The notes under the pieces: model-generated
Database searches by the model: none
Told to the model about the DNA's origin: nothing
What the model saw: the letters and a program-made list of their open reading frames with translations, nothing else
Program-made: the position numbers and the translations under genes
Shown here: piece by piece, positions 1 to 8,701 of the stretch
Position numbering within the stretch: the first letter of the stretch is position 1
Layout of the letters: each line of letters begins with the position of its first letter
Source: Pseudomonas sp. UBA5706
Lineage (GTDB): Bacteria > Pseudomonadota > Gammaproteobacteria > Pseudomonadales > Pseudomonadaceae
DNA: 64,000 bases
Reading direction: 5' to 3'
Assembly (NCBI RefSeq): GCF_002419965.1
Contig: NZ_DIHC01000043.1
Coordinates: forward strand, 248,001 to 312,000

Positions 1-2024
1 ACGCTGACCACCAGTTGGACCACGCTGATACGGCCATCGCGTTCGTCCATGCTGATTTTCTCAATGTTGCCGTCGGCTGCGTTGACGCTGCTGGCCAGCA
101 AGGCAATGAGTCCCCGCTGGTGTTCCAGCTCGACCCGCAGCTCGACATTGAATTCGCCAGTGACGTCCTTGGCCCACGACAGCTGGATGCATTTTTCCGG
201 ATTGTGGCGGATCTCACTGATGTTGCGGCAGTTATCCAGATGCACAACCATGCCTTTGCCCGCGGACAAATGGCCGACGATTGGATCACCCGGAATCGGC
301 GTGCAGCACTTAGCGTAACTGAGTACCAGGCCTTCGGTGCCGCGAATGGCCAGCGGCCCTTCAGCGTTCGGCAGCTCTTCACCTTCGCTGGCCAGCAGGC
401 GTCTGGCGACGACATAGGCCATGCGGTTGCCCAAACCGATATCTTCTAGGAGGTCTTCGATGACCTCGACCCGGTATTCGGCGAGGATCAACTGCAAGCG
501 TTCGTTCGGGATCTTTTCCAGCGTGCTGTCGAAACCGTTAAGCACTTTGTTCAGCAGCCGCTCGCCCAGATTGATCGATTCGGAACGGCGCTGCAGTTTG
601 AGCGCATGGCGAATATGCGTGCGTGCCTTGCCTGTCACGACGAAATTGAGCCAGGCCGGGTTCGGTCGTGCCCCCGGCGCACTGACGATCTCCACCGTCG
701 AGCCGCTCTGCAAGGGCTCGGACAGTGGTGCCAGACGACGATTGATCCGACAGGCGATGCAGCTGTTGCCGACGTCCGTATGCACCGCATAGGCAAAGTC
801 GACTGCCGTGGAGCCCTTCGGCAACTCCATGATGCGGCCTTTAGGCGTGAAGACGTAAACCTCGTCCGGGAACAGGTCGATTTTCACGCTTTCGATGAAT
901 TCCAGCGAGTTACCGGCGCGTTGCTGCATCTCCAGAACGCCCTTGACCCACTGGCGGGCGCGGGCGTGGGTGCCTTTGGGCTGCTCGTCACCAGAAGATT
1001 TGTACAGCCAGTGCGCGGCAATGCCGTTGTTGGCCATCTCTTCCATTTCGCGGGTACGTATCTGGATTTCGATAGGTACGCCGTGCATGCCGAACAGCGT
1101 GGTATGCAGGGACTGATAGCCGTTGGCCTTGGGGATGGCGATGTAATCCTTGAAGCGGCCAGGCAACGGCTTGTACAAATTATGTACAGCGCCGAGCACG
1201 CGGTAGCAGGTATCGACCTTGTCGACGATTATCCGGAAGGCGTAGACGTCCATGATTTCGTTGAAGGCCCGGCGTTTGCCGCGCATCTTTTTATAGATGC
1301 CATACAGGTGTTTCTGCCGCCCGCTGACTTCGCCTTCGATGCCGTCCACCGCCAGGCAGTGGCTCAGTGACTCTTCGATCTTGTTGACCAGTTCCTTGCG
1401 ATTGCCACGGGCACGTTTGACAGCCTGACCGATGCGCGACGAGCGCATGGGGTACATGGCTTTGAAACCCAGGTCTTCGAATTCGATGCGCACGCTGTGC
1501 ATGCCAAGACGATTGGCGATGGGCGCATAGATTTCGAGGGTTTCTTTGGCAATGCGCCGACGTTTTTCGCCGGAAAGCACTTCCAGCGTGCGCATGTTGT
1601 GCAGGCGATCGGCGAGTTTGACCAGGATCACGCGGATGTCGCGCGCCATGGCCATGGCCATTTTCTGGAAGTTTTCAGCCTGGGCTTCGGCCTTGGTCTC
1701 GAAGTTCATCTGGGTCAGCTTGCTGACCCCGTCGACCAGTTCGGCTACGGTGTCGCCGAACTGCGCACAGAGCGCTTCCTTGGCGATGCCGGTGTCTTCG
1801 ATCACGTCATGCAGCATCGCGGCCATCAGGCTCTGATGGTCCATGTGCATGTCGGCAAGGATATTAGCCACCGCCAGCGGATGCGTGACGTAGGCTTCAC
1901 CGCTGCGACGGCGTTGGCCGTCGTGGGCTTGTTCGGCGTAGAAATACGCCCGGCGAACCAGATTGACCTGGTCTGCGCCGAGGTAGGTCGACAGGCGATC
2001 GGCGAGGGCGTCTATGCTCGGCAA
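1..2024 (-). CDS. spoT: Bifunctional (p)ppGpp synthetase/hydrolase SpoT (partial, C-terminus off the window)
   Basis: SpoT makes and degrades the alarmone (p)ppGpp and sets the stringent response. The frame runs from a TTG at 2024 to the left edge (674 codons), so roughly 25-30 C-terminal residues of a ~700-residue protein are missing. The TTG is chosen because AAGGAG lies 7 nt upstream (2032-2037) and the protein then begins at the usual MPSIDALADRL. The HD hydrolase domain shows the His-Asp pair at residues 72-73 (LHDVIEDTG). The synthetase domain, a TGS domain and the start of the ACT/RRM region follow. It sits 60 bp downstream of rpoZ in the same direction, a neighbourhood common to gamma-proteobacteria. 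RelA is the paralogue, but the intact HD motif and the rpoZ context favour SpoT. Confidence 0.96.
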   Translation of the reverse strand, partial: MPSIDALADRLSTYLGADQVNLVRRAYFYAEQAHDGQRRRSGEAYVTHPLAVANILADMHMDHQSLMAAMLHDVIEDTGIAKEALCAQFGDTVAELVDGVSKLTQMNFETKAEAQAENFQKMAMAMARDIRVILVKLADRLHNMRTLEVLSGEKRRRIAKETLEIYAPIANRLGMHSVRIEFEDLGFKAMYPMRSSRIGQAVKRARGNRKELVNKIEESLSHCLAVDGIEGEVSGRQKHLYGIYKKMRGKRRAFNEIMDVYAFRIIVDKVDTCYRVLGAVHNLYKPLPGRFKDYIAIPKANGYQSLHTTLFGMHGVPIEIQIRTREMEEMANNGIAAHWLYKSSGDEQPKGTHARARQWVKGVLEMQQRAGNSLEFIESVKIDLFPDEVYVFTPKGRIMELPKGSTAVDFAYAVHTDVGNSCIACRINRRLAPLSEPLQSGSTVEIVSAPGARPNPAWLNFVVTGKARTHIRHALKLQRRSESINLGERLLNKVLNGFDSTLEKIPNERLQLILAEYRVEVIEDLLEDIGLGNRMAYVVARRLLASEGEELPNAEGPLAIRGTEGLVLSYAKCCTPIPGDPIVGHLSAGKGMVVHLDNCRNISEIRHNPEKCIQLSWAKDVTGEFNVELRVELEHQRGLIALLASSVNAADGNIEKISMDERDGRISVVQLVVS

Positions 2025-2084
2025 GATAGAACTCCTTGCCAAAGACTTTGACCCTGCGCCTTGCTACGTCGACCAGGCATAGGC

Positions 2085-2348
2085 TTAGACGGCCTCGCTG
2101 GACTCGTCCTCGAACGCTGCGAACAGGGGTTCGTCTTCAACGATTTCAGCTTCTGCAATGACAGCGTAATCCATCAGGCCAGCTGCAATTTCGCGCAGGG
2201 CAACGACGGTAGGCTTGTCGTTTTCCCAGGCCAGTTTCGGCTCTTTGCCGCCGGTCGCCAGTTGACGCGAACGCTTGGTGGCGAGCATGACCAGTTCAAA
2301 ACGGTTATCTACATGTTCCAGGCAGTCTTCAACGGTCACGCGGGCCAT
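2085..2348 (-). CDS. rpoZ: RNA polymerase omega subunit
   Basis: An 87-residue protein beginning MARVTVEDCLEHVDNRFEL, the canonical omega N-terminus, with the conserved ATKRSRQL segment that contacts the beta-prime subunit. Omega helps assemble RNA polymerase and forms part of a ppGpp-binding site, which fits its place directly upstream of spoT. The ATG at 2348 has GAGGAA a few bases upstream. A longer in-frame extension up to 2609 crosses an intergenic repeat and is not a plausible start. The acidic C-terminus (EDESSEAV) is typical of Pseudomonas. Confidence 0.97.
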   Translation of the reverse strand: MARVTVEDCLEHVDNRFELVMLATKRSRQLATGGKEPKLAWENDKPTVVALREIAAGLMDYAVIAEAEIVEDEPLFAAFEDESSEAV

Positions 2349-2470
2349 GGGTATTCCTCGTAGCAAATGCGATATGCGCGGTGCCCGGATGGGCGAGCGG
2401 ACTCGGTAGTTTACAAGCGGACAGCCACAAGCTTCAAGCGGCAAGCCACAAGCGGTCGGTTTGCGCAGCC

Positions 2471-2601
2471 TGTAGGAGCGCGCTTGTCTGCGATCTGCCG
2501 CGGAGCGGCAGCCGAATCCGACAACCCGGTATTGCAGGAGAAACCGGGAAAATCGGTTCGCGGCTGCTGCACAGGCGACCGGGCGCAAGCGTGCTCCTAC
2601 A
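2471..2601. repeat. Intergenic inverted repeat (REP/BIME-like), copy A
   Basis: The block between gmk and rpoZ starts with TGTAGGAGCGCGCTTG and ends with CAAGCGTGCTCCTACA, near-perfect inverted ends enclosing about 100 bp. The same GTAGGAGC..GCTTG ends recur in other gaps of this window. Just upstream (about 2420-2455) is a short run of AAGC-rich near-repeats (CACAAGCTTCAAGCGGCAAG). Such elements are common between genes in Pseudomonas and are probably non-coding. Confidence 0.7.
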
Positions 2602-2605
2602 AATA

Positions 2606-3226
2606 TCACGCCAACAGCTGAGCCAGCAGCTCGCTGTGGCGCTGTTGCTGATGTTCCTGGCTGAGCAGGTTTGTGCGAAAGATCGCCTTGAGGTCTTCGA
2701 GCGCGCTGGCGAAATCGTCGTTGATGACGACGTAGTCGTACTCAACGTAATGACTCATCTCGCTGACGGCTTCACGCATGCGGCCTTCGATGATTTCGTC
2801 GCTGTCCTGCCCACGGTTGGTGAGGCGCTGGCGCAAGGCCTGCTGGGTCGGCGGCAGAATGAAGATCGAGCGTGCGTGGGGCAGCAGCTTGCGAACTTGC
2901 GCGGCGCCCTGCCAGTCGATTTCCAGGATCAGGTCATGACCTTCGTCCAGGGTCTGCTGCAGGCGGCTTTGCGAAGTGCCATACAGGTTGCCGAACACTT
3001 CGGCCTGTTCAAGAAAGTCGCCGTGCTCGATCATGCGCTCGAACTCCGCCCGGTCGACGAAGTGGTAGTTCACGCCATCCATTTCGCCCGGACGCATGGC
3101 CCGGGTGGTGTGGGAAACGGAAACGCGAATCTGCGGCTGGGCATCGATCAGGGCCTTGACCAGGCTGGTCTTGCCCGCGCCCGACGGGGCGGAGATGATG
3201 TAGAGAGTGCCGGTGCTGTGGGTCAT
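2606..3226 (-). CDS. gmk: Guanylate kinase
   Basis: Gmk phosphorylates GMP to GDP with ATP and so supplies GTP and the substrate for (p)ppGpp. The 206-residue protein carries the P-loop SAPSGAGKT at residues 12-20 and the GMP-binding block SHTTRAMRPGE, followed by YHFVDRAEF. The ATG at 3226 gives MTHSTGTLYI, the usual length. An ATG at 3247 would add seven residues and overlap yicC by 8 bp, so it is less likely. It is read with yicC upstream and probably shares its promoter. Confidence 0.96.
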   Translation of the reverse strand: MTHSTGTLYIISAPSGAGKTSLVKALIDAQPQIRVSVSHTTRAMRPGEMDGVNYHFVDRAEFERMIEHGDFLEQAEVFGNLYGTSQSRLQQTLDEGHDLILEIDWQGAAQVRKLLPHARSIFILPPTQQALRQRLTNRGQDSDEIIEGRMREAVSEMSHYVEYDYVVINDDFASALEDLKAIFRTNLLSQEHQQQRHSELLAQLLA

Positions 3227-3239
3227 GTCGTGGTTGGCC

Positions 3240-4103
3240 TTACTCAATGTTCTGCACTTGTTCGCGCATCTGCTCGATCAACACCTTCAGGTTGACCGCG
3301 GCTTGCGTGCTACGAGGGTCGAAGGCTTTGGAGCCCAGTGTGTTCGCTTCGCGGTTGAGTTCCTGCATCAGGAAGTCCAGCCGGCGTCCGGCCTGCCCGC
3401 CCGTCTTAAGCACCCGGCGTACTTCGGTGACGTGGGTGCTCAGGCGGTCGAGCTCTTCGGCGACGTCGCTCTTTTGTGCCAGAAGGACCATTTCCTGTTC
3501 CAGGCGCTGAGGATCGAGTTCAGCCCTCATGTCGGCGAAGCGATCCAGCACTTTCTGGCGCTGGGCTGCGAGCATCTGTGGCACGAGGGTGCGCAGGGTA
3601 GCGATTTCAGTCTTGATCGACGTGAGCCGTTCGTCGAGAAGTCTGGCCAGGTCGGCGCCTTCGCGCGCCCGCCCGGCTTTCAATTCGTTCAGCGCTTCAT
3701 TGAACAGCGCCAGGGCGTCATTATTCAGCGCCTGCGGGTCGGTCGCGTCTGCCACCAGAACGCCAGGCCAGGCCAGCACTTCCAGCGGGTTCAATGCGGA
3801 CGGTTGCTTGATCAGGCTGGCGACGGTCTCCGCCGCGGCCACCAGTTGGCTGGCCCGTTCGCGATTGACCTGCAGTGGTTTACCGGTCGTCTCTTCGGTG
3901 AAGCGCAGGGTGCATTCGACTTTGCCTCGGGACAGCCCCTGTCTTAATGCTTCACGCACGGAGCCTTCGAGGTCGCGGAAAGATTCCGGCAGGCGCAGGT
4001 GGGGCTCGAGGTAGCGGTGATTGACCGAGCGCAATTCCCAACTTAGGGTGCCCTGTGGGCCTGCTCGTTCGGCACGGGCGAAAGCCGTCATGCTATGCAC
4101 CAT
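3240..4103 (-). CDS. yicC: YicC family endoribonuclease
   Basis: A 287-residue member of the YicC/YloC family (N-terminal YicC domain, C-terminal DUF1732). The opening MVHSMTAFARAERAG and the closing VLIEQMREQVQNIE are family hallmarks. The E. coli homologue is an endoribonuclease that takes part in sRNA turnover; here the function is by family only. The ATG at 4103 has AGAGG about 10 nt upstream. The stop lies 13 bp before the chosen gmk start, so the two genes probably form a transcription unit. Confidence 0.93.
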   Translation of the reverse strand: MVHSMTAFARAERAGPQGTLSWELRSVNHRYLEPHLRLPESFRDLEGSVREALRQGLSRGKVECTLRFTEETTGKPLQVNRERASQLVAAAETVASLIKQPSALNPLEVLAWPGVLVADATDPQALNNDALALFNEALNELKAGRAREGADLARLLDERLTSIKTEIATLRTLVPQMLAAQRQKVLDRFADMRAELDPQRLEQEMVLLAQKSDVAEELDRLSTHVTEVRRVLKTGGQAGRRLDFLMQELNREANTLGSKAFDPRSTQAAVNLKVLIEQMREQVQNIE

Positions 4104-4190
4104 GGGAGTTACCTCTATGAAATCAGGCGTGCGGGGCGGTGTGCTGCCCGATCAACGTCGTGAAGAATCGACAGGCTATAAAGGCGCAGG

Positions 4191-4220
4191 ATTGTAGCTC
4201 AGAGCAGGGTGTGCGCCCAA
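4191..4220 (-). promoter_or_regulatory. Candidate sigma-70 promoter for yicC-gmk
   Basis: On the minus strand a TTGGGC box (4215-4220) and a TACAAT box (4191-4196) are separated by 18 nt. They lie about 90 bp upstream of the yicC start. The placement and boxes are reasonable, but this rests on sequence resemblance alone. Confidence 0.4.
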
Positions 4221-4313
4221 ATGTGGCGTTGTCGGAATCTCACATTTTCGCAATCCATGGCGCGTATTTGTAAGTTGGAACGTGCGTCATCGGTCATAGA
4301 GGGGTCACAAGAT

Positions 4314-4342
4314 GTCCAACCGCGAGCGTGCGCCTCTATAAT
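4314..4342 (+). promoter_or_regulatory. Candidate sigma-70 promoter for rph
   Basis: A perfect TATAAT box lies at 4337-4342, 35 bp upstream of the rph ATG. The -35 position (4314-4319, GTCCAA) is a poor match, so this promoter may be weak or need an activator. The gap 4104-4377 otherwise holds only the divergent yicC promoter. Confidence 0.45.
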
Positions 4343-4377
4343 GCACGTCAGTTTCCGTCTCAGTACAGGTATCCCAG

Positions 4378-5100
4378 ATGAAACGTCCAAGTGGTCGCGT
4401 TGCCGATCAGCTCCGCTCGATCCGCATCACCCGCAACTACACCAAGCACGCCGAGGGTTCTGTGCTGGTCGAGTTCGGCGACACCAAGGTGATCTGCACC
4501 GTCAGCGTCGAGAACGGCGTACCGCGTTTTCTCAAAGGTCAGGGCCAAGGTTGGTTGACCGCCGAATACGGCATGCTGCCGCGTGCCACCGGTGAGCGTA
4601 ACCAGCGTGAAGCCAGCCGCGGCAAGCAGGGCGGGCGTACGCTAGAGATTCAGCGCCTGATCGGGCGCTCCTTGCGCGCTGCGCTGGATATGTCGAAGCT
4701 GGGCGATGTCACACTGTATGTCGATTGCGATGTAATCCAGGCCGATGGCGGAACGCGCACTGCGTCCATTACCGGCTCGATGGTGGCGCTGGTCGATGCA
4801 CTCAAAAGCATCAAGAAGCGCGGTGGCCTGAAATCCGGTGACCCGCTCAAGCAGATGATCGCGGCGGTTTCCGTCGGCATGTATCAGGGCGAGCCGGTGC
4901 TGGACCTGGACTACCTGGAAGACTCCGCTGCCGAGACCGACTTGAACGTGGTCATGACCAGCACCGGCGGTTTCATCGAAGTTCAAGGCACTGCCGAAGG
5001 TGCGCCATTCCAGCCTGCAGAGCTGAATGCGATGCTGGCGCTGGCGCAGAAGGGCATGAACGAAATTTTCGAGTTGCAACAGGCGGCGCTGGCCGACTGA
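4378..5100 (+). CDS. rph: Ribonuclease PH
   Basis: RNase PH is a phosphate-dependent 3'-5' exoribonuclease that trims tRNA 3' ends. The 240-residue protein is full length and starts MKRPSGRVADQLR. It contains the conserved blocks VEFGDTKVICTVSVENGVP and AEYGMLPRATGER (phosphate/RNA site), RSLRAALDM and the acidic DLDYLEDSAAETD segment. The C-terminus is intact, unlike the frameshifted rph of E. coli K-12. It is divergent from yicC, an arrangement kept across many proteobacteria. Confidence 0.97.
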   Translation: MKRPSGRVADQLRSIRITRNYTKHAEGSVLVEFGDTKVICTVSVENGVPRFLKGQGQGWLTAEYGMLPRATGERNQREASRGKQGGRTLEIQRLIGRSLRAALDMSKLGDVTLYVDCDVIQADGGTRTASITGSMVALVDALKSIKKRGGLKSGDPLKQMIAAVSVGMYQGEPVLDLDYLEDSAAETDLNVVMTSTGGFIEVQGTAEGAPFQPAELNAMLALAQKGMNEIFELQQAALAD

Positions 5101-5134
5101 TTAAGCCTTAAACATCCGTCAGAACAGGGAAAGC

Positions 5135-5506
5135 ATGATGATCGATAGCCAAACGCCGTTGCCGGTGCCGAGCAAAGAAGCCCGTCAGTGGGCGATGTTG
5201 TGTCATTTCGCGGCGTTTTTCGGGCTGATCTTCCCGTTCGGAAATCTGCTGGGGCCATTGATTGTCTGGCAGTTGAAGAAAGAGACCGATCCATACATCG
5301 ATGCCCAAGGCAAGGAAGCTCTAAACTTCCAGATTACCGTCACTATCGCGGCGATGATCTGTTTTCTCTTGATGGTGATTGTCATCGGCTTTGCGTTGCT
5401 GATGCTGGTAGGCGTCGGCGCACTGGTGCTGACGATCATTGCCGGGGTGAAGGTCAATGAGGGCGTTGCTTATCGGTATCCGTTTACCTGGCGGTTGATC
5501 AAGTAA
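5135..5506 (+). CDS. DUF4870 domain-containing membrane protein
   Basis: A 123-residue protein of the DUF4870 (Tic20-like) family. After a short polar N-terminus, a hydrophobic segment occupies about residues 22-45 (LCHFAAFFGLIFPFGNLLGPL). The motif PYIDAQGKEALNFQ, diagnostic of the family, follows, then two more hydrophobic stretches (about residues 68-108) and a short C-terminal VAYRYPFTWRLIK. It is therefore likely an inner-membrane protein with three or four spans. No enzymatic function is known. It lies 34 bp after rph and may be co-transcribed. The second ATG (5138) is an equally good start. Confidence 0.85.
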   Translation: MMIDSQTPLPVPSKEARQWAMLCHFAAFFGLIFPFGNLLGPLIVWQLKKETDPYIDAQGKEALNFQITVTIAAMICFLLMVIVIGFALLMLVGVGALVLTIIAGVKVNEGVAYRYPFTWRLIK

Positions 5507-5528
5507 ATCGATGGCGTTCGCCAGAAAA

Positions 5529-5558
5529 ACAAAAGCCGACTTCATGTCGGCTTTTTTT
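5529..5558. terminator. Bidirectional rho-independent terminator
   Basis: The stem AGCCGAC/GTCGGCT (5534-5540 with 5546-5552) has a five-base loop. It is flanked by an A-run on the left and a T-run on the right. It sits between the convergent DUF4870 gene and crc and can serve both. Confidence 0.88.
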
Positions 5559-5571
5559 GAGCAGCTGAACG

Positions 5572-6351
5572 TCAGATGGTCAGCGTCCAGTCGTAGTCCA
5601 CGATCAGCGGCGCGTGTTGAGAAAAGCGCGGCTGGCGTGGCAGGCGTGCGCTGCGCACGAAGCGGCGTAGACCCGGGGTCAGCAGCTGATAATCGAACCG
5701 CCAGCCGAGATTCAGCATTTCGGCCTGTTCGTTGTCTGGCCACCAGCTGTACTGATCGCCCTCGCGGCTGACTTCGCGCAAGGCGTCGACATAGCCCATG
5801 TTGCCGACGATCTCGTCCATCCATGCACGTTCCGGTGCCAGAAAGCCTGGAGATTGTTGGCTGTCGCGCCAGTTCTTGATGTCCAGCTTCTGTTGCGCAA
5901 CGTAGAGCGAGCCACAATAGATATACTCACGACGTTTGCGTCGCTGCTTATCCAGGTACTTGCCGAAGTCGTCCATGAGCTTGAACTTCTGGTTCAAGTC
6001 TTCATCGCCGTTCATCCCGGACGGGAGCAGCAACGTTGCAATACTGACTTTATCGAAATCCGCTTGCAGGTAACGCCCGTAACGGTCGGCTGTTTCAAAG
6101 CCCAGACCGTAGATCACCGCCTTTGGTTGCAGTCGCGAGTAAAGTGCCACGCCACCCTGGGCAGGTACTTCGGCATCGCGGGCATACAGGAAGTAGCCAT
6201 CCAGTTGGAAGGCTGGATCATCCATTTCAAAGGCGGAGGCGCGGGTGTCCTGAAGGCAGATGACGTCGGCATTCTGGGCTTGCAGCCAACTGAGCAAACC
6301 ACGCTCGACTGCAGCCTGAATACCATTAACGTTCACACTGATGATCCGCAT
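5572..6351 (-). CDS. crc: Catabolite repression control protein Crc
   Basis: Crc works with Hfq to block translation of catabolic mRNAs while preferred carbon sources are present. The 259-residue protein has the fold of exonuclease III-type nucleases, starting MRIISVNVNGIQAAVERGLLS. Positions needed for nuclease activity are altered: LQDTRA where exonuclease III has LQETK, CGSLYVA where an Asp and Asn are expected, and SQHAP where SDH is usual. This matches Crc lacking DNase activity. It is divergent from pyrE, the known Pseudomonas arrangement. The start at 6351 is preferred over the upstream ATG at 6363, which would add MGPF. Confidence 0.95.
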   Translation of the reverse strand: MRIISVNVNGIQAAVERGLLSWLQAQNADVICLQDTRASAFEMDDPAFQLDGYFLYARDAEVPAQGGVALYSRLQPKAVIYGLGFETADRYGRYLQADFDKVSIATLLLPSGMNGDEDLNQKFKLMDDFGKYLDKQRRKRREYIYCGSLYVAQQKLDIKNWRDSQQSPGFLAPERAWMDEIVGNMGYVDALREVSREGDQYSWWPDNEQAEMLNLGWRFDYQLLTPGLRRFVRSARLPRQPRFSQHAPLIVDYDWTLTI

Positions 6352-6433
6352 AAATGGCCCCAAAAATCACGTGCGTGTATGATACCCGAGCTCTACCTAA
6401 TTAGCTAAATCCGTGGTATCCGGGGCTTTTTTC

Positions 6434-7075
6434 ATGCAGGCGTATCAGCGCGAATTCATTCGTTTTGCCATCGATCGCGGAGTTTTGCGCTTCGGTGAGT
6501 TCACTTTGAAGTCGGGACGCACCAGTCCTTATTTCTTCAATGCCGGTCTTTTTAACAGCGGTTCGGCGCTTGCCCAATTGGGTAAGTTTTATGCCGCTGC
6601 CGTGGTGGAAAGCGGTATTTCCTTCGATGTCCTGTTTGGCCCGGCCTATAAAGGCATTCCCTTGGCAGCCGCGACAGCTGTGGCGTTAGCCGACCATCAC
6701 AACCTTGATCTGCCTTGGTGTTTCAACCGCAAGGAAGCCAAGGCGCATGGCGAGGGCGGTACCCTGGTGGGCGCGCCGTTAACGGGTAATGTGCTGATCA
6801 TCGACGACGTCATCACCGCCGGCACCGCGATTCGTGAAGTGATGCACATCATCCAGGCTCAAGGCGCAAAGGCGGCGGGCGTGCTGATTGCATTGAACCG
6901 TCAGGAGCGCGGAAACGGTGAGCTTTCGGCGATTCAGGAAGTCGAGCGTGATTTCGGTATTCCGGTGGTGAGTATCGTTTCGTTGAATCAGGTCCTTGAG
7001 TTCCTGGCCGACGATCCTCAGCTTAAGCAACACCTGCCAGCCGTAGAGGCGTATCGGGCTCAGTACGGCATCTGA
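6434..7075 (+). CDS. pyrE: Orotate phosphoribosyltransferase
   Basis: PyrE joins orotate to PRPP to make OMP in pyrimidine synthesis. The 213-residue protein starts MQAYQREFIRFAIDRGVL and has the PRPP-binding motif VLIIDDVITAGTAIRE near residue 120. The flexible catalytic loop CFNRKEAKAHGEGG and the substrate segment FGPAYKGIPLA are present. The ATG at 6434 gives the normal length. Its ribosome site is weak: a GGGG (6422-6425), then a run of six T directly before the ATG. A TATGAT box at 6378-6383 could serve as the -10. Confidence 0.97.
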   Translation: MQAYQREFIRFAIDRGVLRFGEFTLKSGRTSPYFFNAGLFNSGSALAQLGKFYAAAVVESGISFDVLFGPAYKGIPLAAATAVALADHHNLDLPWCFNRKEAKAHGEGGTLVGAPLTGNVLIIDDVITAGTAIREVMHIIQAQGAKAAGVLIALNRQERGNGELSAIQEVERDFGIPVVSIVSLNQVLEFLADDPQLKQHLPAVEAYRAQYGI

Positions 7076-7097
7076 GACGTTAGAGGGTCTCGTTATC

Positions 7098-7712
7098 ATG
7101 CTCAAGATGGGCACAGTAGCGTTTTGTGTGTTGCTGGGTATCGGTGGGGTGGCCAGCGTCCAGGCTGACGACGGCGCCGATGTCGTGTTCTATCGCTATG
7201 TCGATAGTCGCGGTGTCACCGTGATCGATCGACAAGGCGTGCCTGCCGAGTACTCCGGCAAAGGGTACGAGGTGCTGAACCAGCGCGGACGCGTGATTCA
7301 GGTTGTCCCGCTGGCACCGACTGCCGATCAGACGCGTGAGGCTCAGGCCGCTGCGCAGGCGGCCAGGATCCAGTCGGAGGCCGATGCGCAGTTGACCCAC
7401 CTGTACAGCAGTGTCATTGATGTCGATCGGGCACGAACTCGCAAATTGGCAGAGCTGGATGCGCTCATCTCCGTGGCTGAAGGTAACATTCAGAATCTCA
7501 AGGCCCAGCAGGCTTCGTTGCAGAGTCAGGCTGCCGATCAGGAGCGCGCCGGGCACCCGGTTCAGCAGAACCTGATTGATCAGATGGGCGATGTGCAGGA
7601 TCAGCAACAGGATCTTAAGGTCGATATCTTGCGATATCAAACCGCTCGGCAGCAGGCCGATGCCGAGTTCACTCAGGACCGGGCACGATTGCAGCAGTTG
7701 CTTTCGCAATAA
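7098..7712 (+). CDS. DUF4124 domain-containing exported protein
   Basis: A 204-residue protein with a signal peptide (residues 1-23, ending VQADDG). A DUF4124 domain follows (FYRYVDSRGVTVIDRQGVP, residues 31-49), a beta-rich module found in many exported Pseudomonas proteins. The remainder (about residues 75-204) is rich in Ala, Gln and Asp with heptad spacing and should form a long periplasmic coiled coil. No function is established. It lies 22 bp after pyrE with AGAGGG ahead of the ATG, and is followed by a strong terminator. Confidence 0.85.
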   Translation: MLKMGTVAFCVLLGIGGVASVQADDGADVVFYRYVDSRGVTVIDRQGVPAEYSGKGYEVLNQRGRVIQVVPLAPTADQTREAQAAAQAARIQSEADAQLTHLYSSVIDVDRARTRKLAELDALISVAEGNIQNLKAQQASLQSQAADQERAGHPVQQNLIDQMGDVQDQQQDLKVDILRYQTARQQADAEFTQDRARLQQLLSQ

Positions 7713-7724
7713 CGAGATCAAATG

Positions 7725-7761
7725 AAAAGACCCCGCCGGTTATGCCTGCGGGGTCTTTTTT
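7725..7761. terminator. Bidirectional rho-independent terminator
   Basis: A 12-bp perfect stem AAAAGACCCCGC/GCGGGGTCTTTT (7725-7736 with 7748-7759) with an 11-base loop and T-tails on both strands. It separates the convergent DUF4124 gene and argB. Confidence 0.93.
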
Positions 7762-7770
7762 AACGCGCGA

Positions 7771-8676
7771 TCAGTGACGCTTGCGGTTGCTGATCAGCGT
7801 GCCTACGCCGGTATCGGTAAAGATTTCCAGCAGCACCGCATTGGGCACCCGCCCGTCGATGATGTGTGACGTTGTCACGCCACCCTGAACAGCCTCAAGC
7901 GCGCAACGGATCTTCGGCAGCATGCCGCCGTAGATGGTGCCGTCGGCGATCAGGCTGTTGACCTGCTCCGTGGTCAGTCCGGTCAGGACCTTGCCTTCCT
8001 TATCCATCAAGCCGGCGATGTTGGTCAGCAGCATCAGTTTTTCGGCTTTCAGGGCTTCAGCCACCTTGCCCGCAACCAGGTCGGCATTGATGTTGTAGGA
8101 CTCGCCGTCAGCGCCCACACCGATGGGCGCGATCACCGGAATGAAGTCGCCCTTGGCCAGCATGTTCAGCAGGTCGGTGTTGATCCCGACGACTTCACCC
8201 ACCTGACCGATGTCGATAATTTCCGGCTTGGTCATTTCAGGTGTCTGGCGGGTAACGTTCATCTTTTTCGCACGGATCAACTGCGCATCCTTGCCGGTCA
8301 GGCCGATAGCGCTACCGCCGTGGCGGTTGATCAGGTTGACGATGTCCTTGTTGACCTGTCCACCCAAGACCATTTCCACGACGTCCATGGTTTGCGCATC
8401 GGTCACGCGCATGCCATCGATGAAGCGACTTTCGATGGAGAGGCGCTTAAGCAGATCGCCGATTTGCGGGCCGCCGCCGTGGACCACGACCGGGTTGATG
8501 CCCACTGCCTTCATCAGCACGATGTCGCGTGCAAAGCCGGTTTTCAGCTCGTCGCTTTCCATGGCGTTGCCGCCGTACTTGATCACCAGCGTCTTGCCGA
8601 CAAAGCGTCGGATGTACGGCAACGCTTCGGAAAGAACTTTGGCGGCATTGGCTGCGGCATCGCGTTCGAGGGTCAT
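7771..8676 (-). CDS. argB: Acetylglutamate kinase
   Basis: ArgB phosphorylates N-acetylglutamate, the controlled second step of arginine synthesis. The 301-residue protein shows the amino-acid-kinase motifs VIKYGGNAM, VVVHGGGPQIG and NINADLVAGKVAEAL, and ends GTLISNRKRH. The N-terminal helix (ALPYIRRFVGK) is of the type that lets arginine-inhibited forms build hexamers, so feedback inhibition by arginine is likely. The ATG at 8676 is supported by GGAG a few bases upstream; the ATG at 8691 would add MSGAQ. It directly follows algC. Confidence 0.97.
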   Translation of the reverse strand: MTLERDAAANAAKVLSEALPYIRRFVGKTLVIKYGGNAMESDELKTGFARDIVLMKAVGINPVVVHGGGPQIGDLLKRLSIESRFIDGMRVTDAQTMDVVEMVLGGQVNKDIVNLINRHGGSAIGLTGKDAQLIRAKKMNVTRQTPEMTKPEIIDIGQVGEVVGINTDLLNMLAKGDFIPVIAPIGVGADGESYNINADLVAGKVAEALKAEKLMLLTNIAGLMDKEGKVLTGLTTEQVNSLIADGTIYGGMLPKIRCALEAVQGGVTTSHIIDGRVPNAVLLEIFTDTGVGTLISNRKRH

Positions 8677-8701
8677 TTGGGCTCCGCTCAAAAAAGGTTG
8701 A

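Noticed and set aside
2381..3947. Long plus-strand frames opposite gmk and yicC
   Set aside because: Both are antisense to clear, full-length conserved genes and show no protein-like features.
6381..6432. Attenuator in the pyrE leader (GATACC/GGTATC with a T-run)
   Set aside because: The T-run does not directly follow the stem and the left arm lies at or before the likely transcription start, so termination is not supported.
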